27,834 bases of DNA from Syntrophales bacterium (GCA_023230565.1 JALNXD010000040.1:1-27834), one strand, 5' to 3'; positions 7,034 through 15,972 are shown, counted from the stretch's first letter. Translations and numbers: made by a program. Notes: generated by a model not told the origin, from the sequence alone.

Positions 7034-8949
7034 TGCGAAATTCATTATTAATGAAACCTTTTACTTTGGGAAAGGCGAAGCTGCGCAACAGAATCGTCAT
7101 GGCGCCAATGCTTTCACGTCTTTGTGATCCAAACGGAGTCATTACCCCCAAGCTCATCGAATATTATGTTGAACGGGCAAAGGGAGGCGCAGGTCTGATA
7201 ATAATTGAATATAGCTATATCGATACTGAAGCAAGCAAAGCCAATTATGGCCAGATGGGTGTCTACGACGATGCACTCATCGGTGGACTGGCGGAACTTG
7301 CCGAATCAGTTCAGGAATACGGGGCCAAGGTTATTTTACAGATTTGTCATGCCGGCCGGAATGCTTCATCAAGAATCACAGGTCATCAGCCTGTCGCGCC
7401 GTCGGCAATTGCCAGCTATAGCGGAGAAATACCCCGGGAAATGAGTCTGGAAGAAATAGAGTCCGTAATTCAATCATTTGAAGATGCCGCATACCGGGCA
7501 AAAGCAGCCGGGTTTGACGGAGTTGAGATCCATGGCGCTCACGGGTATCTGCTGGCCCAGTTTCTTTCTCCTTATACGAATAAGCGATCAGACATCTACG
7601 GCAAAGATCGGGGACTTTTTGGACTGCAGGTTATCGACAGAGTCAGAGCACGTGTCGGTGAGGACTATTTAATTGGATATCGAATCAGTGCCGATGAATT
7701 TATTGAAGGTGGAACGACTCTCGAAGAAGCGGAAGTTTTTTCCGTGAGACTGGAGGAGCATGGAATCGATTATCTGAATATTTCAGGCGGCATGGCCGAA
7801 ACAGGCCAGCATATAGTGATACCGGTCTATTTTAAACAAGGACACCTTCTCCACTTATCAGAAGCTATTAAAAAAAATGTTCATATACCCGTCATTGCGG
7901 TTGGAGCTATTCATGATCCCCAGCTTGCGGAAGAAGCGTTGCAGAAGGGAAACGCAGATCTCATTGCAATGGGGCGGTCGTTAATTGCGGATCCAGATCT
8001 TCCGAACAAAGTAAAAACAGGTTTGTTGTCAGATATCCGACCCTGCGTGCGCTGTAACGAAGGGTGTCGCGGCAGAATGCTGGATGGCAAGTCGCAGAGA
8101 TGCGCAGTCAATGCAGAAGTGGGACGGGAACAGCTGATGAAAATTCGTTCCTCAGCCAATGTGAAGAATGTATGCATAGTGGGCGGAGGGCCTTCCGGAC
8201 TGGAAGCAGCACGGGTACTGCGCCTGAGGGGCCATCGGGTTACACTTTTCGAAAAAGAGGCTACGCTTGGAGGCCTTTTACAATATGCGTCAGTTCCGGA
8301 TTTTAAAGCCGAACTGCGGTATTTTATGGAATATCAAATACACCAGGTAATAAATATGAATGTGGATGTCCGATATGGATGTGAAGCCACATTGGATTCA
8401 TTGAAAGAAGAGAACCCTGATGCAGTGATTCTGGCTGCCGGATCTCGGCCCTTGATACCTGCAATACCGGGAGTCGAAGAGCCATATGTAACGAATTCTC
8501 TGGATCTGCTTTCAGGTAAATTCAAGGTCGGTAAAAAAGTTTTGGTCATCGGAGGCGCTGCTATGGGGGCGGAAATTGCTGCACATTTGGCAGACCAGAA
8601 AATAGAGGTATCTTTGATTGAAATGCGGGATGAAATCGCGCCGGATCTGGAACCCAGATCCCGTTCGACGCTGCTTTCAATGCTCAACGAAAGAAAAGTG
8701 GAGATTTTAACCGGCTGGAAATTGGAAAAAATTGAAAATGGGGAAGCACTTCTGTGCAACATTAAATCTGAATATACTCGAGTCAGAGGTGACTCCGTCG
8801 TTTTGGCGTTGGGCCTTGCGTCCGATAAAGAACTGCTGGACGGGATAGAAGGCAGTTTCAGCGAGGTACATATAATCGGCGATTGTCGTGAACCAAGAAA
8901 AGTATATCAGGCTGTCCATGAAGGAGCATTTGCGGGCAGGGCTATTTAA
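7030..8949 (+). CDS. 2,4-dienoyl-CoA reductase / 2-enoate reductase-like Fe-S flavoprotein
   Basis: A 639-residue fusion of an N-terminal old-yellow-enzyme barrel (FMN), a 4Fe-4S cluster and a C-terminal FAD/NAD(P) domain. This is the layout of FadH, clostridial 2-enoate reductase, BaiCD/BaiH and naphthoyl-CoA reductases. The barrel starts P-F-T-L-G-K-A-K-L-R-N-R-I-V-M-A-P-M, and the active-site strand is V-E-I-H-G-A-H-G-Y (His168, His171, Tyr173). Cluster cysteines are 339, 342, 346 and 358 (C-x2-C-x3-C-x11-C). Two Rossmann loops follow: I-V-G-G-G-P-S-G-L-E near 383 and V-I-G-G-A-A-M-G-A-E near 506. It would reduce a C=C bond of an unsaturated acid or acyl-CoA. The H-G-A-H-G-Y motif resembles the enoate-reductase/Bai branch more than E. 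coli FadH. The ATG lies after AAGGGAGAT; a second ATG at 7033 is equally possible. Confidence 0.93.
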   Translation: MMRNSLLMKPFTLGKAKLRNRIVMAPMLSRLCDPNGVITPKLIEYYVERAKGGAGLIIIEYSYIDTEASKANYGQMGVYDDALIGGLAELAESVQEYGAKVILQICHAGRNASSRITGHQPVAPSAIASYSGEIPREMSLEEIESVIQSFEDAAYRAKAAGFDGVEIHGAHGYLLAQFLSPYTNKRSDIYGKDRGLFGLQVIDRVRARVGEDYLIGYRISADEFIEGGTTLEEAEVFSVRLEEHGIDYLNISGGMAETGQHIVIPVYFKQGHLLHLSEAIKKNVHIPVIAVGAIHDPQLAEEALQKGNADLIAMGRSLIADPDLPNKVKTGLLSDIRPCVRCNEGCRGRMLDGKSQRCAVNAEVGREQLMKIRSSANVKNVCIVGGGPSGLEAARVLRLRGHRVTLFEKEATLGGLLQYASVPDFKAELRYFMEYQIHQVINMNVDVRYGCEATLDSLKEENPDAVILAAGSRPLIPAIPGVEEPYVTNSLDLLSGKFKVGKKVLVIGGAAMGAEIAAHLADQKIEVSLIEMRDEIAPDLEPRSRSTLLSMLNERKVEILTGWKLEKIENGEALLCNIKSEYTRVRGDSVVLALGLASDKELLDGIEGSFSEVHIIGDCREPRKVYQAVHEGAFAGRAI

Positions 8950-8991
8950 AAAAGATCAGATAAGGAAATCAGATAATGGAGGCGAATATCT

Positions 8992-9318
8992 ATGGAAAAA
9001 AAAGGTATGCTCGTCATTATGGCACAAGTGCCCCCGGATAAAGAAGAGGCTTTTCACCACTGGTATAATGATGAGCATCTGCCTCGTGTGCTTGAGCTTT
9101 TACCCGGGGTGGTCAGTGGACGAAGCTACAAAATCATGGAAGGGGACGAGGAATATCAATTTATGGCTCTTTATGAGTTTTTGAGCTACGAAGCCCTTAA
9201 TGCCGCACTTGATTCTGAAGCCATGAAAAGGCTGATTCAGGAATATGATGAAGCATTCGGAAAAGGTGGTCGCAAAAGACTTAAGACTGTGCGCATTGAC
9301 TCTCTGATTGGAGGCTAG
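8992..9318 (+). CDS. EthD/DUF4286-like dimeric alpha-beta barrel protein, 108 aa
   Basis: Small protein with the ferredoxin-like dimeric alpha-beta barrel pattern: a first strand M-L-V-I-M-A-Q-V-P, then F-H-H-W-Y-N-D-E-H-L-P-R-V-L-E-L-L-P-G-V. The W-Y-N-x-E-H-L-P motif followed by P-G is characteristic of EthD and DUF4286-type proteins. Relatives include helper proteins and small cyclases or decarboxylases in catabolic clusters, usually with unproved activity. The start follows GGAGG with a good distance. It comes 42 bases after the flavoprotein gene and probably shares its transcript. A specific reaction cannot be assigned. Confidence 0.75.
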   Translation: MEKKGMLVIMAQVPPDKEEAFHHWYNDEHLPRVLELLPGVVSGRSYKIMEGDEEYQFMALYEFLSYEALNAALDSEAMKRLIQEYDEAFGKGGRKRLKTVRIDSLIGG

Positions 9319-9374
9319 CGATTCATCAAATTGGTTCAGATTCTTTTATAAGTTACGTGATGGAGAATTAAACA

Positions 9375-10004
9375 TTGGCCACAAAAATCAATAATGTAAG
9401 CCCGTTGAAAAACAAGATGCTTGAAAAAGCTTCAACTCTTTTCTGGAAGAAGGGATACAGCGGAACATCCATGAGAGATATTGCCGAGGCATGCAAATGT
9501 AAACCTGCCAATATTTATAACTTCTTTAACAGCAAAGAGGATATTCTTTTTGAGTTCCTGTACCAGCAGAATCAAAGACTCTATGACTTGATCAAACATT
9601 TCGAAAATGATCAGATCACGAAACCCAGCAATCAGTTAAGGGAATTCATCAAAATCCATATAAAGCACTTGCTGAATTATCAAAAAACTTCCAGATACCT
9701 GTTTGATAGCGGTTTGGAAAGGCTTTCTCACAAAAACAGAGAAAAGGTGATCAGCTTCAGAGACATATATGACGATATTCTCACTGGTATCATTAAAAGA
9801 GGAATAGAAGAAAAAGAATTCAGAGATATAGATGCAAAAATGGTGGCCAGAAATATAGCCTCCATGATTGTTCGAACAATTATCTGGTATTCTCCGAAAG
9901 GCGAATTATCAATAAATGGTATTGCCGAATTTATATATGAATTTTCCGTCCATGGTTTGAAGTCGGACCAGGCAAGTTCAATTAATTCTTGTGAATTACT
10001 TTAG
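9375..10004 (+). CDS. TetR-family transcriptional regulator
   Basis: 209 residues with the N-terminal TetR helix-turn-helix at about residues 12-58: A-S-T-L-F-W-K-K-G-Y-S-G-T-S-M-R-D-I-A, then the recognition region K-P-A-N-I-Y-N-F-F-N-S-K-E-D-I-L. The helical C-terminal half is the ligand and dimerisation domain. The start is TTG, about nine bases after GGAG. It stands immediately upstream of unit 2, and a perfect inverted repeat lies between the two genes at 10042-10059, so a local repressor is the natural reading. Relatives in acyl-CoA clusters (FadR/PsrA-like) sense acyl-CoA thioesters; that ligand is a guess here. Confidence 0.9.
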   Translation: MATKINNVSPLKNKMLEKASTLFWKKGYSGTSMRDIAEACKCKPANIYNFFNSKEDILFEFLYQQNQRLYDLIKHFENDQITKPSNQLREFIKIHIKHLLNYQKTSRYLFDSGLERLSHKNREKVISFRDIYDDILTGIIKRGIEEKEFRDIDAKMVARNIASMIVRTIIWYSPKGELSINGIAEFIYEFSVHGLKSDQASSINSCELL

Positions 10005-10041
10005 GTGTTGGTGACATAATGATAACACATTGAAATCTTTT

Positions 10042-10059
10042 TTATTCCGACAGGAATAA
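10042..10059. promoter_or_regulatory. Candidate TetR operator: perfect inverted repeat
   Basis: TTATTCC-GACA-GGAATAA is an exact 7+4+7 inverted repeat, 43 bases before the unit 2 binding-protein gene and 37 bases after the TetR stop. A possible but over-spaced promoter (TTGAAA at 10030, AATAAT at 10055) would overlap it, where a repressor would act. A looser pair, GTGTT (10005-10009) and AACAC (10024-10028), lies just upstream. Confidence 0.55.
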
Positions 10060-10101
10060 TGCAAGGAGCCATTAATATCAACACAAGAAGGAGGATGGAA
10101 G

Positions 10102-11412
10102 ATGAGGAAGAGATTTGAAAGAGTTGTTATTATTTTGATTTGTTGTATGTTGTGTCATTTCTGGGGGGGATCTGCTACTGCCGCCCCGGATTCGGACGAG
10201 GTGAAGATAGGAGTCATCCTGCCGTTAACCGGCCCTCAAGCCCCCATAGGAAGGGAAGTGTTACGGGGGATTGAATTAGCGACTGAAATGGTTAACGACA
10301 TGGGTGGAATTTGGAACGGAAAGAACATTTATCTGCTCACCGGCGATGCTGCAAATGCGGAATCTGCAAGGACTGAAACTGAAAGACTCATAACGGTTGA
10401 AAAAGTAAAATTGCTCATTGGCGTATATTCCAGTTCTCTTGCATTTGTTGTTCACCCAATAGCCGACAAATACAATGCAGTTTTCTGGGAAACTAATGCA
10501 ATAGCGGATAGACTGAGGCAAATGGGGCACGAGAATACATACTTCTTTGGGCCTATGGCCAGTGGTTGGGGAGAACAGGCTGCTGATTGCGTCGTTGAAT
10601 TGATGGCGCCCAAATTAAACATGGATCCTAAAGATATAAAAATTGCAGTGGTGTATCAGGGTACTGAATGGGGAAAATCCCTGAGTCATGATGGCTTTAT
10701 TAAAAGGGCAAAGGAATTAGGTCTTAACATTGTAATCGATGCTCCCTATGATCCCAACTCAATGAACTTTTCTTCTCTCATTTTAAAAATCAAAAGGACA
10801 AACCCTGATATTGTCCATACTCAGAATTATTTGGATGATGGGTACCGCTTATTCCGGGATGCCAGAAAAAATGGGTTAAATCCGAAAATATGGGTTGCCG
10901 ACGGGTGCCCGTGGGCATACGTTGCCGAGGCATTCCAGAAATTCGGAACAGATATGAACTACGTCATCGATTTGAATCAAGTTGGGGGCGGAATCCAGAA
11001 TTTGAGCCCCACAGTTCAATCTCAATATAAGGAATTTCTCGACAGGTATCAAAAAAAATATAAGACGACTGTATCTGCTGCATCGGATGTCGTGATAGGG
11101 TATTCATCAGCCATGGCACTTTATGAGTATGTACTTCCGGAAGCCGGGTCTCTGGATCCGGAACGTATAAAAAAAGTGGCTACCGATATTTCTTTGCCAG
11201 CGACTGCAACAGTGAGGCCCGGAGGGATAAAATTTGACCCGAATACCGGACAGAATACCAGAGCGGGCGTTGTTGCCAGACAAATATTCAATAAGCAGTA
11301 TTATGCAGTATGGCCAAAGGCGGCAGCAGAACTCGATGCGATTCTGCCGATACCTCCTTTTGGCGAAAGAGCCATTGACCAGCAAGAAGTCGATAAAAGG
11401 CTTATCAAGTAG
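10102..11412 (+). CDS. Periplasmic substrate-binding protein, Liv/HAAT ABC transporter unit 2
   Basis: 436-residue type I binding protein. A signal peptide with basic start M-R-K-R-F-E-R and a hydrophobic core ends near S-A-T-A-A. The mature protein begins with V-K-I-G-V-I-L-P-L-T-G-P-Q-A-P-I-G, a typical LivK-fold strand and ligand loop, then A-T-E-M-V-N-D-M-G-G. A strong AGGAGG precedes the ATG. It is clearly different from the unit 1 and unit 3 binding proteins in length and sequence, so a different ligand is likely. Its own TetR regulator is directly upstream. Confidence 0.92.
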   Translation: MRKRFERVVIILICCMLCHFWGGSATAAPDSDEVKIGVILPLTGPQAPIGREVLRGIELATEMVNDMGGIWNGKNIYLLTGDAANAESARTETERLITVEKVKLLIGVYSSSLAFVVHPIADKYNAVFWETNAIADRLRQMGHENTYFFGPMASGWGEQAADCVVELMAPKLNMDPKDIKIAVVYQGTEWGKSLSHDGFIKRAKELGLNIVIDAPYDPNSMNFSSLILKIKRTNPDIVHTQNYLDDGYRLFRDARKNGLNPKIWVADGCPWAYVAEAFQKFGTDMNYVIDLNQVGGGIQNLSPTVQSQYKEFLDRYQKKYKTTVSAASDVVIGYSSAMALYEYVLPEAGSLDPERIKKVATDISLPATATVRPGGIKFDPNTGQNTRAGVVARQIFNKQYYAVWPKAAAELDAILPIPPFGERAIDQQEVDKRLIK

Positions 11413-11436
11413 CCGATCTTCTGAAATTAATGTTGC

Positions 11437-11461
11437 AACAGGGGGGACACTCCCCCCTGTT
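11437..11461 (+). promoter_or_regulatory. Intercistronic RNA hairpin between binding-protein and permease genes (unit 2)
   Basis: AACAGGGGGGA (11437-11447) pairs perfectly with TCCCCCCTGTT (11451-11461) around the 3-base loop CAC. The 11-bp GC-rich stem has no U-run after it. It ends 20 bases before the LivH-type start, so it could dampen permease translation or stabilise the upstream message. Confidence 0.75.
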
Positions 11462-11481
11462 CCCGAATGGTAGAGGAACGT

Positions 11482-12354
11482 ATGGAAACTTTTATTCAAC
11501 TGGTAATTAATGGCTGTCTCAATGGTACTACATATGCACTCATGGCATTAGGATTATCAATAATTTTCGGAACACTTGGCCTGATTAATTTTGCTCATGG
11601 GGATTTTATCATGCTCGCCATGTACGGTTCTATTTTTATCAGCCTTTTCTTGAGAGTAGATCCTTATGTCAGCTCGATCATATTGGTGCCGTTATTTTTT
11701 CTCTTCGGGATAGTCGTCTACAAGGGGTTGTTCAAACGATTACTGGATGCACCTGAAGAATCGCAGATTATCGCAACGTTTGGACTTTCTTTTGTATTTC
11801 AGTTCGGAGCAATGCTTGCCTTCTCAACAGATTATAAAAGCATCTCGACTTCTTATAGTGCTGAAGTACTGCACATTTGGGGCCAGTATATAGACTATCC
11901 TCATATATTCAGTTCTATCGTTGCGCTGATCTTGATAATAATCCTTTTTTTATTTTTATACTATACACGTATCGGCCGAGCTATCAGAGCTGTTTCGGAG
12001 CAACGAAAAGGTGCCATGATGATCGGAATCAATGTCCATAGAATTTATGCTATCGCTGCAGGAGTCGGTCTGTGTTGTGTCGCAGTCAGCGGTATTGCTC
12101 TTTCTACGTATGAAAGTGTTCATCCGACAATAGGAATTCATCTAAACCTGCTTTGCTGGGTCATTGTAGTTCTTGGCGGGATAGGAAGTTTAATAGGCAC
12201 AATAGTCGGGGCAGTCGTCATTGCAATGATGGAAGTAATGGTTGGCTACTATTTTGAGACAACGCTGACCACATTTGCCTATTTTGCAATATTTCTCGTT
12301 ATCCTCATGGTCAGACCTAATGGAATATTCGGTATAAAAGAGAGGAAAGCATAG
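11482..12354 (+). CDS. LivH-type permease, unit 2
   Basis: About 290 residues and roughly eight transmembrane helices. The LivH signature is G-L-S-I-I-F-G-T-L-G-L-I-N-F-A-H-G-D-F, and the loop motif G-G-I-G-S-L-I-G-T occurs near the end, which closes with R-P-N-G-I-F-G. ATG 11482 is chosen over ATG 11467 because AGAGGA (11472-11477) stands in front of it and the first helix then starts normally. The gene ends in a one-base overlap with the next (TAGTG). Confidence 0.93.
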   Translation: METFIQLVINGCLNGTTYALMALGLSIIFGTLGLINFAHGDFIMLAMYGSIFISLFLRVDPYVSSIILVPLFFLFGIVVYKGLFKRLLDAPEESQIIATFGLSFVFQFGAMLAFSTDYKSISTSYSAEVLHIWGQYIDYPHIFSSIVALILIIILFLFLYYTRIGRAIRAVSEQRKGAMMIGINVHRIYAIAAGVGLCCVAVSGIALSTYESVHPTIGIHLNLLCWVIVVLGGIGSLIGTIVGAVVIAMMEVMVGYYFETTLTTFAYFAIFLVILMVRPNGIFGIKERKA

Positions 12355-13331
12355 TGAAAAAAATCAAGCTTCCTAACCCATTGCTTATCTTTATGATTAT
12401 ACTTGGAATACTGCCACTTCTATCTTCTCAACACTTTTATTTACATATGCTTACGCTGGTGTTTTTATTTGCATTTTTTTCTGAAGCATGGAATCTGATT
12501 TCCGGTTTTGGGAAACAGTTTTCACTTGGCCATGTGGCTTTTTTTGGCATAGGGGCATACGTAACCGGTATTTTGTATGCTGATTATGGAATATCGCCCT
12601 GGATCGGGATTCTTCTGAGTGGCATCGGTGGAATTGTGTTATCACTTCTGATAGGTTTTGCCACTTTCAGGCTTAGAGCGTTCTTTTTCGCCTTATCCAC
12701 AATCGCATGCGCAGAGGCACTCAGAGTTTTAATTACATACTGGAGGCTTGGATCTACAGGGCTGGGAACAACAATTCCTGCTGCCAAAGGGTTTAAATAT
12801 CTGACTTTTTCTAATGAAATATATTACACCTATCTGGCGTATGTTCTTCTTTTGCTGGCAGTTGCCGCTGCATATAAAATAACGAAATCAAAAATAGGCT
12901 ACTATTTACTTGCGACAGGAGAAGATGAAGAAGCAGCCAGGAGCCTGGGAGTCAACACATACCGGATAAAACTCATCGTATTTGCGATCAGCGGTTTTTT
13001 CACAGCTGTCGGTGGCGGTTTTTATTGCATGTACACCCGTTACATTGAGCCTTCAATGGTCTTTTCGATAGATTTTTCAGTACAATTTGCCGTTTTTGCA
13101 ATCGTAGGAGGCATGGGGACGATTGCAGGGCCAATTTTGGGTTCGGCATTGCTCGTGCCGTTAAGTACATTCTTCCGCAGCTGGATAGGTGGTCTGTTTA
13201 CTCCGATTGGTTTTTTTTCATACGGTATAATCCTTATAGTAATAATATTATTTATTCCAGGCGGGATTATGAAATTGATTTCACTGGTAGATGAAAAATT
13301 TTTTAAAAAATTGCCGATTCCTGAAAAATAA
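12354..13331 (+). CDS. LivM-type permease, unit 2
   Basis: 325-residue inner-membrane protein, GTG start overlapping the preceding TAG, with GAGGAAAG upstream. LivM motifs: S-G-F-G-K-Q-F-S-L-G-H-V-A-F-F-G-I-G-A-Y, then L-L-A-T-G-E-D-E-E-A-A-R-S-L-G-V-N and G-G-M-G-T-I-A-G-P-I. About ten hydrophobic segments. It forms the channel with the LivH-type protein encoded just before. Confidence 0.92.
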   Translation: MKKIKLPNPLLIFMIILGILPLLSSQHFYLHMLTLVFLFAFFSEAWNLISGFGKQFSLGHVAFFGIGAYVTGILYADYGISPWIGILLSGIGGIVLSLLIGFATFRLRAFFFALSTIACAEALRVLITYWRLGSTGLGTTIPAAKGFKYLTFSNEIYYTYLAYVLLLLAVAAAYKITKSKIGYYLLATGEDEEAARSLGVNTYRIKLIVFAISGFFTAVGGGFYCMYTRYIEPSMVFSIDFSVQFAVFAIVGGMGTIAGPILGSALLVPLSTFFRSWIGGLFTPIGFFSYGIILIVIILFIPGGIMKLISLVDEKFFKKLPIPEK

Positions 13332-13385
13332 AGTGCAAATTCCGTGTCTGTGTGGCTAAAAAACGATTTGGAAGAAGGTTTTAAC

Positions 13386-14129
13386 ATGGCGCATATAGAT
13401 GAAAAACCAAGTGAAAATATTCTTGAACTTGATAATATTACAAAATATTTCGGAGGAATACATGCCTTACAGGGAGTAAGTCTTAATATCAAACGAGGGG
13501 CAATAATTGGTCTGATAGGACCAAATGGAGCAGGTAAAACCACTTTATTCAATGTAATAAGCGGTTTTATACCCCCGGATAAAGGGATTATTACATTTAA
13601 TCAAAAAGTTTTGAATAAACTTCACCCGCATGAAAGGTCAATACTCGGAATAGGGAGAACATTTCAGCTGCCAAAGATCTTCAGCAATATGAGCGTAATA
13701 GAAAATGTTATTATAGGGCTGCTGCAAAATTCAAATGATTTCAGTGCCTGTAAAGAGCAAGCGAAAGAGTTGCTGAAGGAAGTCGAGCTTGATTCCTTTT
13801 CAGAATTTTCACCCAAAGACCTGCCGATTGCCAGCAAGAAAAAACTGGAAATATGTCGTGCGCTGGCAACGGCTCCCAAGCTGCTACTCCTGGATGAGGC
13901 GATTTCAGGTCTCACTCCGAAAGAAACACTGGAAATGGTAGATCTCATTGGAACGCTTTCAGGGAGAGGGCTCACGATTTTTATTATCGAGCATGTTATG
14001 AAATTTATAATGAATGTATCTCAATGGGTAATAGTTTTAAATCATGGCGAAAAAATTGCTGAAGGAACGCCGGAAGACATTTCGATCAACGAAACTGTAA
14101 TAGAAGCGTATCTGGGCAGGAAGGAATAA
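13386..14129 (+). CDS. LivG-type ABC ATPase, unit 2, with atypical signature motif
   Basis: About 247 residues. Walker A G-P-N-G-A-G-K-T-T is intact, and the Q-loop region R-T-F-Q-L-P-K and switch E-H-V-M are present. The signature region reads L-P-I-A-S-K-K-K-L-E-I-C-R-A-L instead of LSGGQ, and Walker B is L-L-L-L-D-E-A-I-S-G-L rather than DEP. A LivG-like subfamily with the same style (…DEVMAGL) exists, so this is probably not decay. GTG 13344 extends the frame, but GAAGG ahead of ATG 13386 makes 13386 the likely start. It would pair with the canonical LivF-type protein encoded two bases downstream. Confidence 0.92.
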   Translation: MAHIDEKPSENILELDNITKYFGGIHALQGVSLNIKRGAIIGLIGPNGAGKTTLFNVISGFIPPDKGIITFNQKVLNKLHPHERSILGIGRTFQLPKIFSNMSVIENVIIGLLQNSNDFSACKEQAKELLKEVELDSFSEFSPKDLPIASKKKLEICRALATAPKLLLLDEAISGLTPKETLEMVDLIGTLSGRGLTIFIIEHVMKFIMNVSQWVIVLNHGEKIAEGTPEDISINETVIEAYLGRKE

Positions 14130-14131
14130 CC

Positions 14132-14836
14132 ATGTTAGATATAGAATCGATAAATATATATTACAGTGAGGTGCATGTATTAAAGGATGTTTCCATTATC
14201 GTCGATGATCGGGAATTCGTTTCGGTAATAGGAGGAAATGGTGCGGGGAAAACAACTCTTTTGAATTCAATAGGCGGTTTTATTCCGTTGAAGTCCGGAA
14301 AAATCAAATTTCAAAATAAAGAAATCCAAAATATCCCCGCTCACAGTATTGTCGAAATGGGGCTATCGCAAGTGTCCGGCGAGAGGTCAATTTTCACCAA
14401 GATGTCTGTAAGAGATAACTTGTTATTAGGAGGATGGGTACAGAAAGATACGACCAAAATCAAGAATTTGCTCGAAAAGGTAATGGACATGTTCCCGATT
14501 CTGGGAGAAAGAAAAAGTCAAATTGCCGGAAATCTGAGTGGTGGAGAGCAGCAGATGCTGGCAATAGCGAGGGCATTGATGGCCGAACCAAAAATGCTGA
14601 TGCTGGATGAACCTTCATTCGGGCTGGCTCCCAAAATTGTGGCTGAGGTTTTCGAAACAATACAAAAGATAAATGAATCCGGGGTTTCCATTTTTTTAGT
14701 TGAACAGGATGTACACATGTCATTAAGTATTGCTCATAGAGCGTATGTGCTGGAAAACGGTCAAGTTGTAATGGAAGGAAAAGGAAAAGAACTCTTGAAT
14801 AATGATCATGTCAGAAAAGCATATTTAGGAATTTAG
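14132..14836 (+). CDS. LivF-type ABC ATPase, unit 2
   Basis: 234 residues, starting two bases after the previous stop with GAAGGA ahead of the ATG. Walker A G-G-N-G-A-G-K-T-T, signature N-L-S-G-G-E-Q-Q-M and Walker B M-L-M-L-D-E-P-S-F-G-L-A-P are all canonical for LivF; the switch region reads V-E-Q-D. It ends with the common Y-L-G-I tail and completes unit 2. Confidence 0.93.
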   Translation: MLDIESINIYYSEVHVLKDVSIIVDDREFVSVIGGNGAGKTTLLNSIGGFIPLKSGKIKFQNKEIQNIPAHSIVEMGLSQVSGERSIFTKMSVRDNLLLGGWVQKDTTKIKNLLEKVMDMFPILGERKSQIAGNLSGGEQQMLAIARALMAEPKMLMLDEPSFGLAPKIVAEVFETIQKINESGVSIFLVEQDVHMSLSIAHRAYVLENGQVVMEGKGKELLNNDHVRKAYLGI

Positions 14837-14858
14837 ATCTATTCTGACTGGAGGTAAT

Positions 14859-15641
14859 ATGAAAAAAAATTATAAATATTTGAAACTGGAAGCTCATGAA
14901 GGGATATGCAATTTATTTTTTAATCGACCGGACAAAATGAATGCATTGAATGATGAAATGCAGAAAGAGATTTCTGAGGCTTTGCACGATGCGGAGAATG
15001 ATCCCACAATCAGAGTTATTATTATGTCCGGAGTTGGGAGAGCGTTTATCGCAGGTGCTGATATCTCTGTAATGGCAGATCAAACCTCCCTCCAATATAG
15101 AACGTATGCCAGATGGTATCATGATATTCGCGAGCAAATGCTTGGCATGAGCAAACCTATTATAGGTGCTGTAAATGGATATGCATACGGAGGAGGAGCG
15201 GTTGTAGCATTCGCTGTCGATCTTCTTGTAGCAGCCGAGGGAGCGCGTTTTGGACAGCAAGAAATAAACGTGGGACATTTAAAAGGCGCCGCCTATCTTC
15301 CAAGATTGGTGGGCCGCCTCCGGGCAGCTCAGATTGTCATGCTGGGAGAACCGATAACGGCGCAGGAGGCATACAGGATGGGATTAGTGAACTGGGTTGT
15401 GCCGGATGATACATTGATGGAAAAGGCAACCGAAATTGCCCGCAAACTGATGGATAAGTCCCCCAACGCGTTAATGATGGCCAAGCAGATACTGCGCATT
15501 CAAAATGATTCTCCTGAATCGGTAGCCGATTATTATGAACTGGAAGTAAATTCCCTCTGCTTTGGAACTGCCGAGCAGGTTGAAAGTATGAAAGCTTTTG
15601 TTGAAAAAAGGAAACCTGATTTCCAGTTGCGAAAAAAATAA
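14859..15641 (+). CDS. Enoyl-CoA hydratase/isomerase family protein (crotonase fold)
   Basis: 260-residue crotonase-fold protein acting on an acyl-CoA in the cytoplasm. Fold markers: F-N-R-P-D-K-M-N-A-L-N, oxyanion-hole segment R-A-F-I-A-G-A-D-I, and second oxyanion segment A-Y-G-G-G. Of the two catalytic glutamates of true hydratases, the second is kept (Glu135 in F-G-Q-Q-E-I) but the first is replaced by Val115 (G-G-G-A-V-V), with the normal 20-residue spacing. This argues against a plain syn-hydratase; an isomerase, lyase or ring hydrolase of this family is possible. It follows unit 2 by 22 bases with its own GGAGG, so it is probably the last gene of that operon. Confidence 0.9.
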   Translation: MKKNYKYLKLEAHEGICNLFFNRPDKMNALNDEMQKEISEALHDAENDPTIRVIIMSGVGRAFIAGADISVMADQTSLQYRTYARWYHDIREQMLGMSKPIIGAVNGYAYGGGAVVAFAVDLLVAAEGARFGQQEINVGHLKGAAYLPRLVGRLRAAQIVMLGEPITAQEAYRMGLVNWVVPDDTLMEKATEIARKLMDKSPNALMMAKQILRIQNDSPESVADYYELEVNSLCFGTAEQVESMKAFVEKRKPDFQLRKK

Positions 15642-15856
15642 CACACAGGGAAATTTGAAATAATTGTTCCTGCATCCTCCAGTGGTATTGTTTTCAGCAC
15701 AAGTTTCGGTTATCCTTTTTTGCGGGCTGAAAATTAAGAATCCTTGCATGTCAAAATTGTAAAAGTCACATAACAGGCACTTCAATTACATTGTTCTTTT
15801 AACTTGTAAAAAATAATTGATTCGTAAAAAGCTCACCATGCCGACAAGTCGTCAAT

Positions 15857-15902
15857 ATAATTGAAAGTAAGTGACGTTTCCGAAATTCAATTACTTAGAA
15901 GC
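15857..15902. repeat. Direct repeat copy 1 with internal inverted repeat
   Basis: The copy begins ATAATTGAAAGTAAGTGAC and ends CTTAGAAGC. A second copy begins 71 bases downstream. Inside this copy TAATTGAA (15858-15865) and TTCAATTA (15886-15893) form an exact inverted repeat. Confidence 0.75.
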
Positions 15903-15927
15903 TCCTCATCTCGGCCGCGCCGGCAAA

Positions 15928-15972
15928 ATAATTGAAAGTAAGTGACATTTCCCAAGTCACTTGCTTAGAAGC
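15928..15972. repeat. Direct repeat copy 2 with alternative hairpins
   Basis: The first 19 bases match copy 1 exactly; the rest has drifted, with a one-base length change, before the same CTTAGAAGC end. AAGTAAGTGAC pairs with GTCACTTGCTT with one mismatch. Overlapping the end, CTTGCTT-AG-AAGCAAG (15960-15975) is an exact inverted repeat, so two hairpins exclude each other. Confidence 0.75.

Noticed and set aside
15857..15972. CRISPR array
   Set aside because: Only two imperfect copies with one spacer-like gap and no cas genes nearby.
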